The position numbers were made by a program, and so were the translations under genes. The notes beneath the pieces were generated by a model, which was given only the letters and a program-made list of their open reading frames with translations, did not search any database and was not told where the DNA came from. From Bacillus tequilensis KCTC 13622 (GTDB lineage: Bacteria; Bacillota; Bacilli; Bacillales; Bacillaceae), in contig NZ_AYTO01000034.1 of NCBI RefSeq assembly GCF_000507145.1, positions 620,001 through 684,000 of the forward strand: a stretch of 64,000 bases of DNA, read 5' to 3'. How positions within the stretch are numbered: the first letter of the stretch is position 1; every line of letters begins with the position of its first letter. Below, piece after piece: positions 36,070 to 45,225 of this stretch.

Positions 36070-37182
36070 TTATTTTGAATTATTAGGAATTGCCATGGTA
36101 AGCTTGGTGCCGTTTTCGGTATTGATGTGAAGGCTACCGTTTGCAAATTCAAGCCGTTCTCTCATCCCGAGTAAGCCATGGCCTTTTGAAAAGAATTTTT
36201 CTTCTCCTTGAAATGTTCCATCGTCAGACACAGTAATGACAACTTCCTTCCACAGCTGCTGAATGTCAATCCGGCAAGTTTTAGCCTGACTGTGTTTGAC
36301 GACATTTGTGACAGCTTCTTTTAAGCACATGCTTAAAATGTTTTCATTAAGCAATGAAATGTTATCAGGCCATTTCTCTTCTTCATAGATAAACGTGATG
36401 TCAGCTGCTTCGAGAATTTGTTTAATGTTGATCAGTTCATCCTTGAGCCGGATGCCTTTCATGGAGGATACGATCTTTCTTACTTCATTTAAAGACGTTC
36501 TCGCTGTTTGCTGAACACTTTTCAGTTCACGCGCTGCTTGGTCGGGATCCTTGTATATCAATTTTCGCGCCAAGTCGCTTTTTAAACCGATGAGAGAAAG
36601 CTTTTGCCCAAGCGTATCGTGGAGGTCGCGGGCAATTCGCTGCCGCTCTTCTAATTTCACCAGCTCGGCAATCCGTTCATTTGCATCCTCGAGTTTTTCT
36701 TCCAGCCGTTCGCGCTCCTTACGGCTTCTTATACTAAAAGGCAATAAAATCGCGCTGATGAGGGTAATGACGACAAAAGGAATTTGAGTCAGAAAAAATT
36801 CCTTTTTTAATACGAGACTGAAATTAGCTGCAATGGCTGCGCTTATTAAATGGACGTAATATAAAATATGAAAGGGGACGCGTTCCTTTATGTTTCCAAT
36901 AAAATAAGCGATAAAAAAAGCAAAATAAATATAACTGTACATAGTAATGGAGGCGGTTGAAATGCCAATTAACAAAAACGCCCACAAATAAATGGCCCAG
37001 CCTTTTGAGACAAACGCAAATCGATATGCCAAAAAAAACAAAAGCGTCAAAATGATACCGACAATAATAACAATTGTTGATGATGATTTCCAAATAAAGT
37101 AGAAGGGGAGGATGAAAAATATCGTCCATATATAGGGTGTAATCCCGTTTAGTTTTTGAAATGTAAAAGGCTTTTTAATCAT
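36070..37182 (-). CDS. desK: DesK, membrane thermosensor histidine kinase
   Basis: A 370-residue kinase. Five or so membrane segments fill residues 10-150 (the thickness sensor), followed by a coiled-coil linker (ERERLEEKLEDANERIAELVKLEER), the HisKA_3 helix with His188 (IARDLHDTLGQKLS), and an HATPase_c domain (GHGLLGMRERLE). It phosphorylates DesR in the cold and dephosphorylates it when warm. GAGGTAAGATC precedes the ATG. Separated from des by 120 bases containing a terminator-like hairpin. Confidence 0.95.
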   Translation of the reverse strand: MIKKPFTFQKLNGITPYIWTIFFILPFYFIWKSSSTIVIIVGIILTLLFFLAYRFAFVSKGWAIYLWAFLLIGISTASITMYSYIYFAFFIAYFIGNIKERVPFHILYYVHLISAAIAANFSLVLKKEFFLTQIPFVVITLISAILLPFSIRSRKERERLEEKLEDANERIAELVKLEERQRIARDLHDTLGQKLSLIGLKSDLARKLIYKDPDQAARELKSVQQTARTSLNEVRKIVSSMKGIRLKDELINIKQILEAADITFIYEEEKWPDNISLLNENILSMCLKEAVTNVVKHSQAKTCRIDIQQLWKEVVITVSDDGTFQGEEKFFSKGHGLLGMRERLEFANGSLHINTENGTKLTMAIPNNSK

Positions 37183-37260
37183 GATCTTACCTCGTTTTCA
37201 GCTTTTCATCTTACTTGTAACTTTATCATTGTAACAGCCAGAATGCATCCTCCAACAATA

Positions 37261-37298
37261 AAAAGGAAGCCTTCTAGTATGTTAGAAGACCTCCTTCA
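37261..37298 (-). terminator. Hairpin between des and desK
   Basis: AAGGAAGCCTTCTA pairs with TAGAAGACCTCCTT with mismatches. It may attenuate des transcription before desK, matching the separate desKR promoter reported for strain 168. Confidence 0.55.
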
Positions 37299-37301
37299 TC
37301 A

Positions 37302-38360
37302 TCAGGCGTTCTTCCGCAGATTCTGTTTTTCTGGTGAATCAGGCGGAAGGATTAAAGGTATATGTTTGATATCCCGAAATGACACAAACTGTTTGTTCTC
37401 TTCATCCCATAGACGGAATGCGAGTGATTGCAGGCTTGTTTTTAAGGTGATTGTCGGTACGTTTTTTAATGGTTCGTGATGTTCATGAGCAACTTCAAGC
37501 TTATAGTTAGGCACCTTTGGACTCAAATGATGAACGTGGTGGTAGCCGATATTGCCTGTCAGCCATTGAAGCAGTTTGGGGAGTTTATAAAATGAACTGC
37601 CTTCAACAGCAGCCTGAACGTAGCTCCAGTTTTCATCTGCTTCAAAATAAGAATCTTCAAATGTGTGCTGAACATAAAACAGCCACACCCCGATTGAACC
37701 TGAAATCAGAAAAATGGGGCCTTGCACCAGCAAAAACGATTGCCAGCCAAAGATCAGACAGCAAGCAGCAGCCAAAGCGGCAATTGCCAGATTCGTAAGG
37801 TATGTGTTTATACGCTCCTTGCGTCTTGCACCTTTTTTGTTAAAACGGTTGGTGATCAGAAAAACATAAATCGGTCCGAGAATAAACATAACAAACGGGT
37901 TTCTATAAAGTCTGTATGCAAGCTTTGTTCGTCTGGATGCAGCTTTATATTCGTTAACTGTTAACATCCAGATGTCTCCTGTTCCGCGTTTATCCAGATT
38001 GCTGCTTGTCGCGTGATGGATCGAATGGCTGTGCTGCCATTGAAGATACGGAAATAAAGTCAGAACACCTGTCAGAAAGCCGAGAATATGGTTATAGCGC
38101 TTTTGTTTAAAAAATGATTGATGACAGCAGTCATGAAAGATAATAAAAATTCTTGTCAAAAACCCTGCAGCAATCACTGCAAATGCTAACGTAAGGAGAT
38201 AGGAGACGTTGAGGCTGAGAAAAGCCAAAAACCACAGTCCGAAGAAAGGAATAAACGTGTTCAAAAGCTGAATCAGGCTGTTTTTTGTTTCGGGCTGAGC
38301 AAAAGCAGCGACTTGCTTTGTCAGCTGTTTTTGTTTATGCGCAACGGTTTGTTCAGTCAT
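37302..38360 (-). CDS. des: Des, membrane acyl-lipid delta-5 desaturase
   Basis: 352 residues from the ATG at 38360 (GAGAGGATACTTACC upstream); this matches the 168 length. Four to six membrane helices and three histidine boxes (HDCCHQ, HSIHH, HHVHH) that bind the di-iron centre. It introduces double bonds into membrane phospholipid acyl chains after cold shock, with ferredoxin or flavodoxin as electron donor. Expression depends on DesR-P binding to the palindrome at 38445. Confidence 0.95.
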   Translation of the reverse strand: MTEQTVAHKQKQLTKQVAAFAQPETKNSLIQLLNTFIPFFGLWFLAFLSLNVSYLLTLAFAVIAAGFLTRIFIIFHDCCHQSFFKQKRYNHILGFLTGVLTLFPYLQWQHSHSIHHATSSNLDKRGTGDIWMLTVNEYKAASRRTKLAYRLYRNPFVMFILGPIYVFLITNRFNKKGARRKERINTYLTNLAIAALAAACCLIFGWQSFLLVQGPIFLISGSIGVWLFYVQHTFEDSYFEADENWSYVQAAVEGSSFYKLPKLLQWLTGNIGYHHVHHLSPKVPNYKLEVAHEHHEPLKNVPTITLKTSLQSLAFRLWDEENKQFVSFRDIKHIPLILPPDSPEKQNLRKNA

Positions 38361-38444
38361 GGTAAGTATCCTCTCATTGTGTGTCTCAGTTAAGTATACG
38401 CGAATGAGAGAAGCTCTTTGTAGTAGCACACATCATACACCGTA

Positions 38445-38460
38445 CATGACATTTGTCATG
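38445..38460. promoter_or_regulatory. DesR operator upstream of des
   Basis: Perfect 7-bp arms CATGACA and TGTCATG around TT, about 85 bases upstream of the des start. It matches the position and symmetry of the DesR-P binding site described for des. Confidence 0.7.
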
Positions 38461-38490
38461 TCGAACAGCTTGCATCACGGTTTGCGCTAA

Positions 38491-38518
38491 AAAAGCTTGT
38501 AAAAAAAATTTACAAGCT
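38491..38518 (-). terminator. Terminator after yocD
   Basis: AGCTTGTAAA pairs with TTTACAAGCT; on the minus strand it is followed by TTTTTTAG. Confidence 0.8.
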
Positions 38519-38520
38519 GG

Positions 38521-39498
38521 TTAATGTTTATCGATCCATATTCGTGATACACCTGAAACAGCTTCAATCCTGCATGTTCCCCCTATGGGAAAGGTGGCAA
38601 TTGGGGAGGTGTGTCCGGCATTTATATTTGCGATGACCGGAAGGCCGGATAATTCTTTTTTTGTTCCAATCATGGCTTTCACAAGATCGATTGATACGTT
38701 TGATGCTTTTTGAAATCTGCCGATCAAAATCGCTTTCACATCAGAAAAAGCGGGGAGGTGGATGAGTGATTGCAGATCGCGGTCAAACATGTGGATGTCT
38801 GACATATAATCATCTTCAATCAATAAAATAGTATTTTCTGTTTCTGGAAAATACTCCGTTCCCTGCAGCAAATTAAGCGTGCATAGGTTTCCGCCAATCA
38901 AGGTCCCTTCCGCATAACCCTCCTGGATCACAACAGGGCCGTTATTAGGGTGGAAGCTCCTGTTTTCTTGATCCAACAACCAGCGGTCATCGCTCCACTC
39001 GCTAGAAGGATGAATCTCAAACGGGTCGTCCGAAGTGCAGCAAGAAAGAAAATATTCTTCTGTATAATCAAGTCCTTTTTTCATTGCAAATGTTGAAAAG
39101 TGGGGACCTGAATACGTAACAAGACCCGTTTTTTGATAAATGGCGTTGCAAAGAGCCGTTATATCCGAATAGCCGCATAGAATTTTTGGATGCTGTTTGA
39201 TTTTTTCGTAATCAAGATAGCGCAGCAGCTGATTTGAATTGAAACCGCCCAGTGTCGTTAAAATTGCTTTGACATTGGGGTCGAAAAAGGCAGCGTGCAG
39301 ATCATGGACTCTTGACTCAATAGAAGAAGAATCAAATTCGTTACATTCATTTGCGTGTTCAGAGATGGTTACTCGATAACCTAAGCGTTCTAACGCCGTT
39401 TTTGCTTGGATTTTTGCTTCATTTGATAATGCAGACATGCTGGTCGCGGGAGACACGATCCGGATTTCGTCTCCCTTTTTCAGTTTTGAGGCGAACAT
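38521..39498 (-). CDS. yocD: YocD, LD-carboxypeptidase family (S66)
   Basis: 325 residues from the ATG at 39498 (GGAGGGTTCT upstream); a longer start at 39513 precedes that site. Peptidase S66: nucleophile Ser in LCGYSDITAL, Glu in IGGNLCTLN-region partners and His in INAGHTSP. Related to LdcA, which trims tetrapeptides of recycled murein, and to MccF, which inactivates microcin C. Cytosolic, no signal peptide. The true substrate in Bacillus is uncertain. Confidence 0.88.
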   Translation of the reverse strand: MFASKLKKGDEIRIVSPATSMSALSNEAKIQAKTALERLGYRVTISEHANECNEFDSSSIESRVHDLHAAFFDPNVKAILTTLGGFNSNQLLRYLDYEKIKQHPKILCGYSDITALCNAIYQKTGLVTYSGPHFSTFAMKKGLDYTEEYFLSCCTSDDPFEIHPSSEWSDDRWLLDQENRSFHPNNGPVVIQEGYAEGTLIGGNLCTLNLLQGTEYFPETENTILLIEDDYMSDIHMFDRDLQSLIHLPAFSDVKAILIGRFQKASNVSIDLVKAMIGTKKELSGLPVIANINAGHTSPIATFPIGGTCRIEAVSGVSRIWIDKH

Positions 39499-39561
39499 AG
39501 AACCCTCCATCAATGGTTTTATACCATTACAGCATATCTTGGCTCTTTCATCCAGACCTTT

Positions 39562-40059
39562 TTACAAATCAACCCACTTTATGCTGCCTGACTGTGTATC
39601 ATGATCGATGCATACTTTGAATTGATGTTTTTCATAAAAATGAATCAGCCGGTCTACATGATGCCAATCACGTTTGACGATATCGCCGGTGACTTTCGGA
39701 ATATTGCGGTCTCTGGCGATATCTTTTAAATATTTCATGCAAATGGAACCAAACCCGTGATTCGGAGGGCCTTTGATGTCTCCGATATGAATGGCATCGT
39801 CCTTATAAGATGCTACAAGTGAAAAACATCCTATTCCTCTGTATGCCGTTTTACAATCAGTAAGCATAATTTTGCATGTTTGGCCATCATCAATCGAGGA
39901 GACAATCAACCACTCTTCATGTTTCGATTGATCAATACCAAGCACTTTTGCATCTTTAGATAGATCCTTCATATTCTCCTGCATGCGGTACATTTGAAAT
40001 TCCAAATCATTTAATTCTTCCTCAAGTTCTTGACGATTTTTTTCTTTAACAGTAAACAA
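39562..40059 (-). CDS. yocC: YocC, coiled-coil plus GNAT-like acetyltransferase fold
   Basis: 165 residues from a TTG at 40059, chosen because AAAGGAG lies 7 bases upstream; no nearby in-frame ATG fits. The first 35 residues form a coiled coil (KNRQELEEELNDLEFQMYRMQE). The remainder resembles a GNAT fold (IGDIKGPPNHGFGSICMKYLKDIA, then HHVDRLIHFYEKHQFKV). The usual acetyl-CoA loop Q/RxxGxG/A is only partly present (PPNHGFGS), so catalytic activity is uncertain. Confidence 0.7.
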   Translation of the reverse strand: MFTVKEKNRQELEEELNDLEFQMYRMQENMKDLSKDAKVLGIDQSKHEEWLIVSSIDDGQTCKIMLTDCKTAYRGIGCFSLVASYKDDAIHIGDIKGPPNHGFGSICMKYLKDIARDRNIPKVTGDIVKRDWHHVDRLIHFYEKHQFKVCIDHDTQSGSIKWVDL

Positions 40060-40229
40060 GATCAAACTCCTTTCAAAAATCAGCTTAGAAACACAGTTTC
40101 CAATTGTATTAGATGAGAGGAGCAATGTAAATAACAAATCCAATATTACTAGAAATTAGCGTAAAGGAAGGTTTGACCGTTTTTAAGAGAGGAAAAAGAA
40201 AACTAACCTGTGAAAAAGGAGGAAACGGA

Positions 40230-41012
40230 ATGGCGATTGATTCATTGATTAACAAATTACAGTATGTCCAATTGGAACCGCCGGATAAAATTCTCTCCCT
40301 GTATCTCAATACAGACATGAGAGATCCAGATCAGCAGGGGGGAGAATGGAAAATTGCCCTAAAGTCAGGATTCGGCCGATTAAAGGAATATCTGGCTGCA
40401 AGTGATCCAGAGGAAGAGAAGTGTCTGGACGGAATTAAAATGAAAATTGATCAATACGTAAATGAAATGGGAAAAGACATGCCCCGCAGTCTCGTATTTT
40501 TTGTTTCCGACAGCGGCATATGGGAACCTATTAAGCTTCAAATCCCTGTCAAAACAAGATTTTACTGGGAAGAAGCAGCTGTACTGGATCAGTTGAAGGG
40601 TTTGCGCCAAACGTACCCAAGCACGGCATTTATTTTAACTCAGCAGCATGAAGTGAAAATTATTGAAACCGTTTTAGGCAAAATAGAGGCGGTTGAGCAT
40701 TATGAATACGATATGATCAATGAGTCTTGGGAGAATTGCCATTCCTCCGCAAACAAAGCGGCACCATTTGATGAGAACCGAATGAGGGAACATGCTACAG
40801 AGAACCAAACAAGACTGTATAAGCGGCTGGCTGCCAATCTTGATCAAAAAGCTGCCGCGAAAAAATGGGAACGAATGGTCATTGCCGGTGATAAAGAAAC
40901 AGCCGATTTATTGGATCAGCATATGAACAAACCGATTTACTCGAAAATCCAAAAGAACCTGCTGAATGAAAACGAACATAAGGCTGTTGAGCATTTGATC
41001 AAAGAGGCGTAA
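40230..41012 (+). CDS. yocB: YocB, release-factor-1-fold (VLRF1/baeRF-like) protein
   Basis: 260 residues from the ATG at 40230 with AAAGGAGG upstream. The layout resembles the bacterial VLRF1/aeRF1-like families: an N-terminal ILSLYLNTDMRDP strand, a middle domain (RSLVFFVSDSGIWEPIKLQIPV) and a C-terminal helical part. Those families share the fold of eukaryotic peptide-release factor and act in ribosome rescue or remain unstudied. The assignment is by eye and should be treated as tentative. Confidence 0.6.
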   Translation: MAIDSLINKLQYVQLEPPDKILSLYLNTDMRDPDQQGGEWKIALKSGFGRLKEYLAASDPEEEKCLDGIKMKIDQYVNEMGKDMPRSLVFFVSDSGIWEPIKLQIPVKTRFYWEEAAVLDQLKGLRQTYPSTAFILTQQHEVKIIETVLGKIEAVEHYEYDMINESWENCHSSANKAAPFDENRMREHATENQTRLYKRLAANLDQKAAAKKWERMVIAGDKETADLLDQHMNKPIYSKIQKNLLNENEHKAVEHLIKEA

Positions 41013-41095
41013 AATTACTAGGGCCGGGGCTAAAAGCCGCCGGCCTTTGAAGTGTGTCTAATTTCTGACGAAGCAATCGAAAACGTTGACATCTT

Positions 41096-41124
41096 CTTTG
41101 AATTTGCATACGATTTGGATAGCC
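41096..41124 (+). promoter_or_regulatory. SigA promoter of yozB
   Basis: TTGACA (41096-41101), 17 bases, TACGAT (41119-41124), 25 bases before the yozB ATG. Confidence 0.65.
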
Positions 41125-41149
41125 AGTACAAATTAGGAGAGGTCACCAA

Positions 41150-41686
41150 ATGAATCAAACAGAAAATAAACCGAAAAATTATACGGGGATTGTGCTTACA
41201 CTGACAGTTCTGATTAACGGTTTAATCGCAGTGCTGTTTTTTATGCCTAAATTAGATCAGTTCAGCCATGCGAATATTCACATTTTGCCAATGCTGAATG
41301 CGATATTCAACAGCTTTACGTTTATCTTCTTATTGGCCGCGCTGATTATGATTAAACAGAAAAATATTAAAGCTCATAAACGCTTTATTTTAGCCGCATT
41401 CACAACAACTTTGCTATTTTTGATTTGTTATGTGGTTTACCATTCGATTGCGGAGAACACGCTGTATGGCGGAGAAGGGATTATGCGCCCGATTTACTTC
41501 TTTATTTTAATAACGCATATCTGCCTTTCCGCGATCATTGTGCCGCTTGCGCTGTTTACGCTGATCAGAGGCTTCAGCATGCAGGTGGAGCGCCACAAAA
41601 AAATTGCCAGATGGACAATGCCTCTATGGCTGTATGTAAGTCTTACAGGCGTTATTGTATATCTGATGATTTCACCGTATTATTAA
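41150..41686 (+). CDS. yozB: YozB, DUF420 membrane protein
   Basis: A 178-residue integral membrane protein with four to five helices of the DUF420 family (related by gene context to CtaM-type cytochrome oxidase helper proteins). Conserved His occur at the helix ends (FSHANIHILPMLNAIFN, KAHKRFILAAF, RHKKIARW). Possibly linked to haem-copper oxidase assembly; this is family-level inference. GGAGAGGTCACCAA precedes the ATG. Confidence 0.85.
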   Translation: MNQTENKPKNYTGIVLTLTVLINGLIAVLFFMPKLDQFSHANIHILPMLNAIFNSFTFIFLLAALIMIKQKNIKAHKRFILAAFTTTLLFLICYVVYHSIAENTLYGGEGIMRPIYFFILITHICLSAIIVPLALFTLIRGFSMQVERHKKIARWTMPLWLYVSLTGVIVYLMISPYY

Positions 41687-41688
41687 AA

Positions 41689-41757
41689 GCCATACTCTGT
41701 ATGGCTTTTTAGCATGTAAACATGACAAAAGCCCAAATTCATTTTTGGGCTTGTCAG
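41689..41757. terminator. Two hairpins between yozB and yocA
   Basis: AAAGCCATAC/GTATGGCTTT (41690-41711) suits yozB. AAAGCCCAAA/TTTGGGCTT (41729-41754) suits the convergent yocA. Confidence 0.75.
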
Positions 41758-41772
41758 TAAATTGATAGACTC

Positions 41773-42450
41773 CTAATTACGAGTCTTAGGTTCCATGGTT
41801 TCAAGTGTTGCAACCTGCAAAGATTCTTCAACAGTTTTTGTTTTTTCTTTTACTTTTTCTGCATACGTGTAATCGCCGTAGCAATAAGGATAGCGAAAAT
41901 TGTTCGCGTTTCCACCGCAAGTATACAGATCAGGATTTTTTTTGACTTGCTGCTCGGAGTATTGTTTTGCCAATTCCTCAGTATGCGTTCCTCCATGTTC
42001 AGCTACAAAATCAATGTAACCTGCCCCCATGTTGTAGCTTTGAATAATGGTATCCAAATCCACGCCTTTTTCCTTGCCAGTCTTGTACATGAGGGTAAAT
42101 TGCTTGATGCCTTGTTTAACACTGAGTTGAGGGTCTGTTATCTCATTGCGTTTTAACCCCAGAGATTCAGAGGACTGCATGGGATCATTGCCTTTTCCTT
42201 TTGACTCCTGATACATCATGCCAAGTATGAGTGATGTATAATTAGAGAGTCCTTGATTATCTAGCTCGTCTTCCACCAGCGGTTTATAATCGGTTAAACG
42301 TTCCAAAACAATCGTTTTCGTATCGATCGGAAGTTTTTTGATTAAATCCCGGTTGGAAAAAAGCAAGACTAATAAAAAAGAGGCGATGACAAAGACAAAG
42401 ATCATCATAAAACCCGCAGCAGCGAAACAGCCTTTTCTCTTTTTCTTCAC
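41773..42450 (-). CDS. yocA: YocA, membrane-anchored lysozyme-like transglycosylase
   Basis: 225 residues from a GTG at 42450 (GAGGGTGAAACACA upstream). One membrane anchor at residues 9-31, then an extracellular CwlT/lysozyme-like domain with the catalytic Glu in MMYQESKGKGNDPMQSSESLG and QSYNMGAGYIDFV further on. It probably cleaves glycan strands. The protein ends with a K/E/T-rich tail. Convergent with yozB. Confidence 0.88.
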   Translation of the reverse strand: MKKKRKGCFAAAGFMMIFVFVIASFLLVLLFSNRDLIKKLPIDTKTIVLERLTDYKPLVEDELDNQGLSNYTSLILGMMYQESKGKGNDPMQSSESLGLKRNEITDPQLSVKQGIKQFTLMYKTGKEKGVDLDTIIQSYNMGAGYIDFVAEHGGTHTEELAKQYSEQQVKKNPDLYTCGGNANNFRYPYCYGDYTYAEKVKEKTKTVEESLQVATLETMEPKTRN

Positions 42451-42585
42451 TGTGTTTCACCCTCAATGTTTGGAGCAGTATGACTTTTTTATTATGACAC
42501 AGAACCATATATCAGACCAAGTAAAAACCTGATTTGAAACATAAATTTAAACTATGAGATTGAATTGGAACACAAGCAAGCTGGT

Positions 42586-42613
42586 TTGCACCCAAGCATA
42601 ATTGTTATATGAT
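42586..42613 (+). promoter_or_regulatory. Promoter of czrA
   Basis: TTGCAC (42586-42591), 16 bases, TATGAT (42608-42613), 29 bases before the ATG at 42643. Confidence 0.55.
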
Positions 42614-42642
42614 AAAAGTATGTATAAAGAAAGGTGATACAG

Positions 42643-42966
42643 ATGACTGAATTTAAAGAAACGGAACGGACGGCTGCTGACCTGGACGAGGAGACGCTGT
42701 TTTTAGTCGCGCAAACATTCAAAGCGCTTTCTGATCCTACCAGAATCAGAATTCTCCATTTGTTATCTCAGGGTGAACATGCAGTAAACGGAATTGCAGA
42801 AAAGCTGGATTTACTGCAATCCACAGTGTCCCACCAGCTCAGATTCTTAAAAAATCTCCGGCTTGTCAAATCGCGCAGAGAAGGAACATCCATATATTAC
42901 TCACCGGAGGATGAACATGTTTTAGATGTTCTTCAGCAAATGATCCATCATACACAACATGATTAA
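42643..42966 (+). CDS. czrA: CzrA, ArsR/SmtB-family Zn/Co-responsive repressor
   Basis: 107 residues from the ATG at 42643 (AAAGGTGATACAG upstream). Winged helix [18 protein letters not shown] plus [16 protein letters not shown]; the C-terminal alpha-5 metal site is intact as EDEHVLDV ... IHHTQHD (Asp/His plus His/His). Zn, Co or Ni binding releases it from the cadA and czcD promoters, which lie elsewhere. Followed by a strong terminator shared with yobW. Confidence 0.93.
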   Translation: MTEFKETERTAADLDEETLFLVAQTFKALSDPTRIRILHLLSQGEHAVNGIAEKLDLLQSTVSHQLRFLKNLRLVKSRREGTSIYYSPEDEHVLDVLQQMIHHTQHD

Positions 42967-43018
42967 AAAAAGACATCCTTGCATAATCGCACTTAGCGGG
43001 CAAGGATGTCTTTTTCTT
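42966..43018. terminator. Bidirectional terminator, czrA/yobW
   Basis: AAAAAGACATCCTTGC pairs with GCAAGGATGTCTTTTT with a loop of about 16 bases. It overlaps the last codons of yobW. Confidence 0.85.
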
Positions 43019-43538
43019 TATTGTGTCTGATCTGTTCGCGTTCTTTTCTGCTGAGCTTGATGACAAAAGAAGAAAAGCCGATATAATAAACAGCTATCAG
43101 AAAAAAGACGCCAACTGTCAGAGGGTCTGTGCCGATTGACTGACTGTAAGATTCAAGGCTGTTTAGATCAGGCGAGGTAAGATAAAGCTCTGTTACTCGA
43201 TACAGAAATCTTGATAAAAACAAGGTTAAGAGAATCACTTCAACCCAAATATGAGTCCGAAAATAAATTTTCCCTCTGCGTTTTTCAAAGGAGATGTTCT
43301 TCTTAGCGAAAAAGACAAGTAACCATCCGCCAAGAATGCCGAAAATGAGATATCCATATAAAAAAGGGTGAATCACGCTGAATATCGAAAGTCCACAGGC
43401 AAACAGCGAAAAAAGAATCATACGGGTGAACAGCCAGCGGGGCTTCAGCGGCTGGTATCCGATGGACCTTTTAATTTTTTTATACAGAAAAAAGATGATA
43501 ATCATGGCAGGATAAACGCTCTGAAGTGTAAGATGCAT
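42993..43538 (-). CDS. yobW: YobW, mother-cell membrane protein
   Basis: A 181-residue membrane protein with about five helices and basic loops (YKKIKRSIGYQPLKPRW). It resembles the CcdC/DUF1453 type of small membrane proteins. In B. subtilis yobW is reported as sigma-K dependent; upstream CATACACTT loosely matches the sigma-K -10 (CATANNNTA) but no firm -35 was found. GGAGGGG precedes the ATG. Function unknown. Confidence 0.8.
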   Translation of the reverse strand: MHLTLQSVYPAMIIIFFLYKKIKRSIGYQPLKPRWLFTRMILFSLFACGLSIFSVIHPFLYGYLIFGILGGWLLVFFAKKNISFEKRRGKIYFRTHIWVEVILLTLFLSRFLYRVTELYLTSPDLNSLESYSQSIGTDPLTVGVFFLIAVYYIGFSSFVIKLSRKEREQIRHNKEKDILAR

Positions 43539-43744
43539 GATGTGAAATCCCCTCCGTTGAGAAGTGTATGCTTATCCGGTTTGAAATAGTAGCTGAAATC
43601 AATATTGAACACAAAAAAGAAGGGGAAACCCCTGTAACCATAACATATGCAAGAGGTATTTGGGCCGCATAATAGATATGCCCAAGCTTTATCAAAATGT
43701 TATGATTATGCTGTTGGAAAATTAAAGAAGAAAAGGTGCGAAGA

Positions 43745-44683
43745 ATGAAACTGGAACGTTTATTGGCGATGGTTGTATTATTAATCAGCAAAAAACAAGT
43801 GCAGGCCGCTGAACTTGCTGAGCTGTTTGAAGTATCAGTCAGAACAATTTACCGTGATATTGAGACGATCAATAGAGCAGGTATTCCGATTGTAACCTCA
43901 CAGGGCTCCGGAGGCGGAATTGGCATTATGGAAACGTATCGGCTTGAGAGAGAGTGGCTGAAAGAGGAGGAGCTGTTTGCGATCGCTTCCGCTTTGCAGA
44001 GTGTCTCATCCATGTATGAACCCGTTTCTCACAGCACAGCCTATCAAAAAATCAAGCACCTCGTACCGGAACAGTCTGCTGAAGCATTTAAGCACCAAAC
44101 AGAAAAATGGTTTATTGATATGACGGCTTGGGGCCATTCTGAGGATCAAAAGGCGCTTCGTGAGAGAATCAGTACAGCCATCGATCAATTGTCAACGATA
44201 TCATTCACATATACAAACGCAAGCGGAGAAACACTTTATCGTGAAACGGAGCCTTACACATTGGTTTGCAAAACAGGACACTGGTATTTATACGCCTATT
44301 GCCTGGTGAGAAACGATTTTCGCTTTTTTAAACTTACCCGAATGAAGGATATGACCATCTTACATCAGTCCTTTATCAGAAAAGACATTCAACTGGAGAC
44401 TTTGCCGTGGGAAAAGAATTGGTACCAAAAAGACCGTTTAACTGAACTGGTCATTCTTGTTCAGCCGGCAGCACGTCAGCGCATATGTGAATGGTTCGGA
44501 AATGAAGTTCTTCATTGTGATGAAGATGAAACCTGCCGGGCAATGATTTCTCTTCCGGAAGATCAATGGCTGATCGGCTTTTTGCTGCAGTTCGGAAAGG
44601 ATATTGAGGTTCTGAAGCCTCTTCATATACGGGATAAAGTAAAAGATACCATTCATCAGATGCAAAAAGTTTATGAAACCTGA
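43745..44683 (+). CDS. yobV: YobV, DeoR-type HTH plus WYL-domain regulator
   Basis: 312 residues from the ATG at 43745 (AAAGGTGCGAAGA upstream). N-terminal HTH_11 (AAELAELFEVSVRTIYRDIETI) and a central WYL domain (HWYLYAYCLVRNDFRFFKLTRM), which binds nucleic acid or small ligands. Targets unknown; the neighbouring yobU, which encodes a small-ligand-binding fold, starts after a terminator 50 bases on and is the obvious candidate. Confidence 0.88.
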   Translation: MKLERLLAMVVLLISKKQVQAAELAELFEVSVRTIYRDIETINRAGIPIVTSQGSGGGIGIMETYRLEREWLKEEELFAIASALQSVSSMYEPVSHSTAYQKIKHLVPEQSAEAFKHQTEKWFIDMTAWGHSEDQKALRERISTAIDQLSTISFTYTNASGETLYRETEPYTLVCKTGHWYLYAYCLVRNDFRFFKLTRMKDMTILHQSFIRKDIQLETLPWEKNWYQKDRLTELVILVQPAARQRICEWFGNEVLHCDEDETCRAMISLPEDQWLIGFLLQFGKDIEVLKPLHIRDKVKDTIHQMQKVYET

Positions 44684-44709
44684 CACACTGCTGTCAGGTT
44701 TCTTTTTTT
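44680..44709 (+). terminator. Terminator after yobV
   Basis: AACCTGACA pairs with TGTCAGGTT around CACTGC, followed by TCTTTTTTTA. Confidence 0.85.
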
Positions 44710-44736
44710 ATAATCTAGGTAAAAAGGAGGGATCGT

Positions 44737-45219
44737 ATGGGTTTTTCACATATGACACATTTAGAACAGAAACGGTTTGCCGGACTGTCACAACGTACCA
44801 GCAACGCATTGGAAATGGCGGGAGAACGGCGGATCCCGGCACTGTGGGACCAATTCTGGAAGCAGGATATGAGCGCTCTAGTTTCGCAAGCTGAGAGAGA
44901 TCAAAGCATTATCGCTTTATATTCCAATTACGAACAGGAGACGAAAGGGCTTTACACGTTTTCAATCGGAACGTTTCAGGAGGAGAGCGGCACTTTTCCG
45001 GAACTCTATGAAAATATTGATTTGCCTGCTTCCGATTATGCCGTTTTCACTTCCAGAATCGGCCCTATTGAAGAGGTTGTGCTTGAAACGTGGAAGGAAA
45101 TTTGGACGTGGGACAAACGTCATCTGCGTACCTTTACAGGTGACTTTGAGATGTATGATCAAAGGGCGGCAGTACCTCAGCGGGCACAAGTTAATATTTA
45201 TATAGCCATAAAAAAATAA
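44737..45219 (+). CDS. yobU: YobU, GyrI-like/effector-binding-fold protein
   Basis: A 160-residue protein with the effector-binding (GyrI-like, AraC E-bind) fold: FAGLSQRTSNALEM at the start, YTFSIGTFQEE in the middle and PASDYAVFTSRIGP near the ligand pocket, ending in DFEMYDQRAA. No DNA-binding domain. It may bind small hydrophobic cations or act as a cyclopropanoid hydrolase-type enzyme; not determined. AAAAAGGAGGG precedes the ATG. Confidence 0.85.
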   Translation: MGFSHMTHLEQKRFAGLSQRTSNALEMAGERRIPALWDQFWKQDMSALVSQAERDQSIIALYSNYEQETKGLYTFSIGTFQEESGTFPELYENIDLPASDYAVFTSRIGPIEEVVLETWKEIWTWDKRHLRTFTGDFEMYDQRAAVPQRAQVNIYIAIKK

Positions 45220-45225
45220 TAACTC

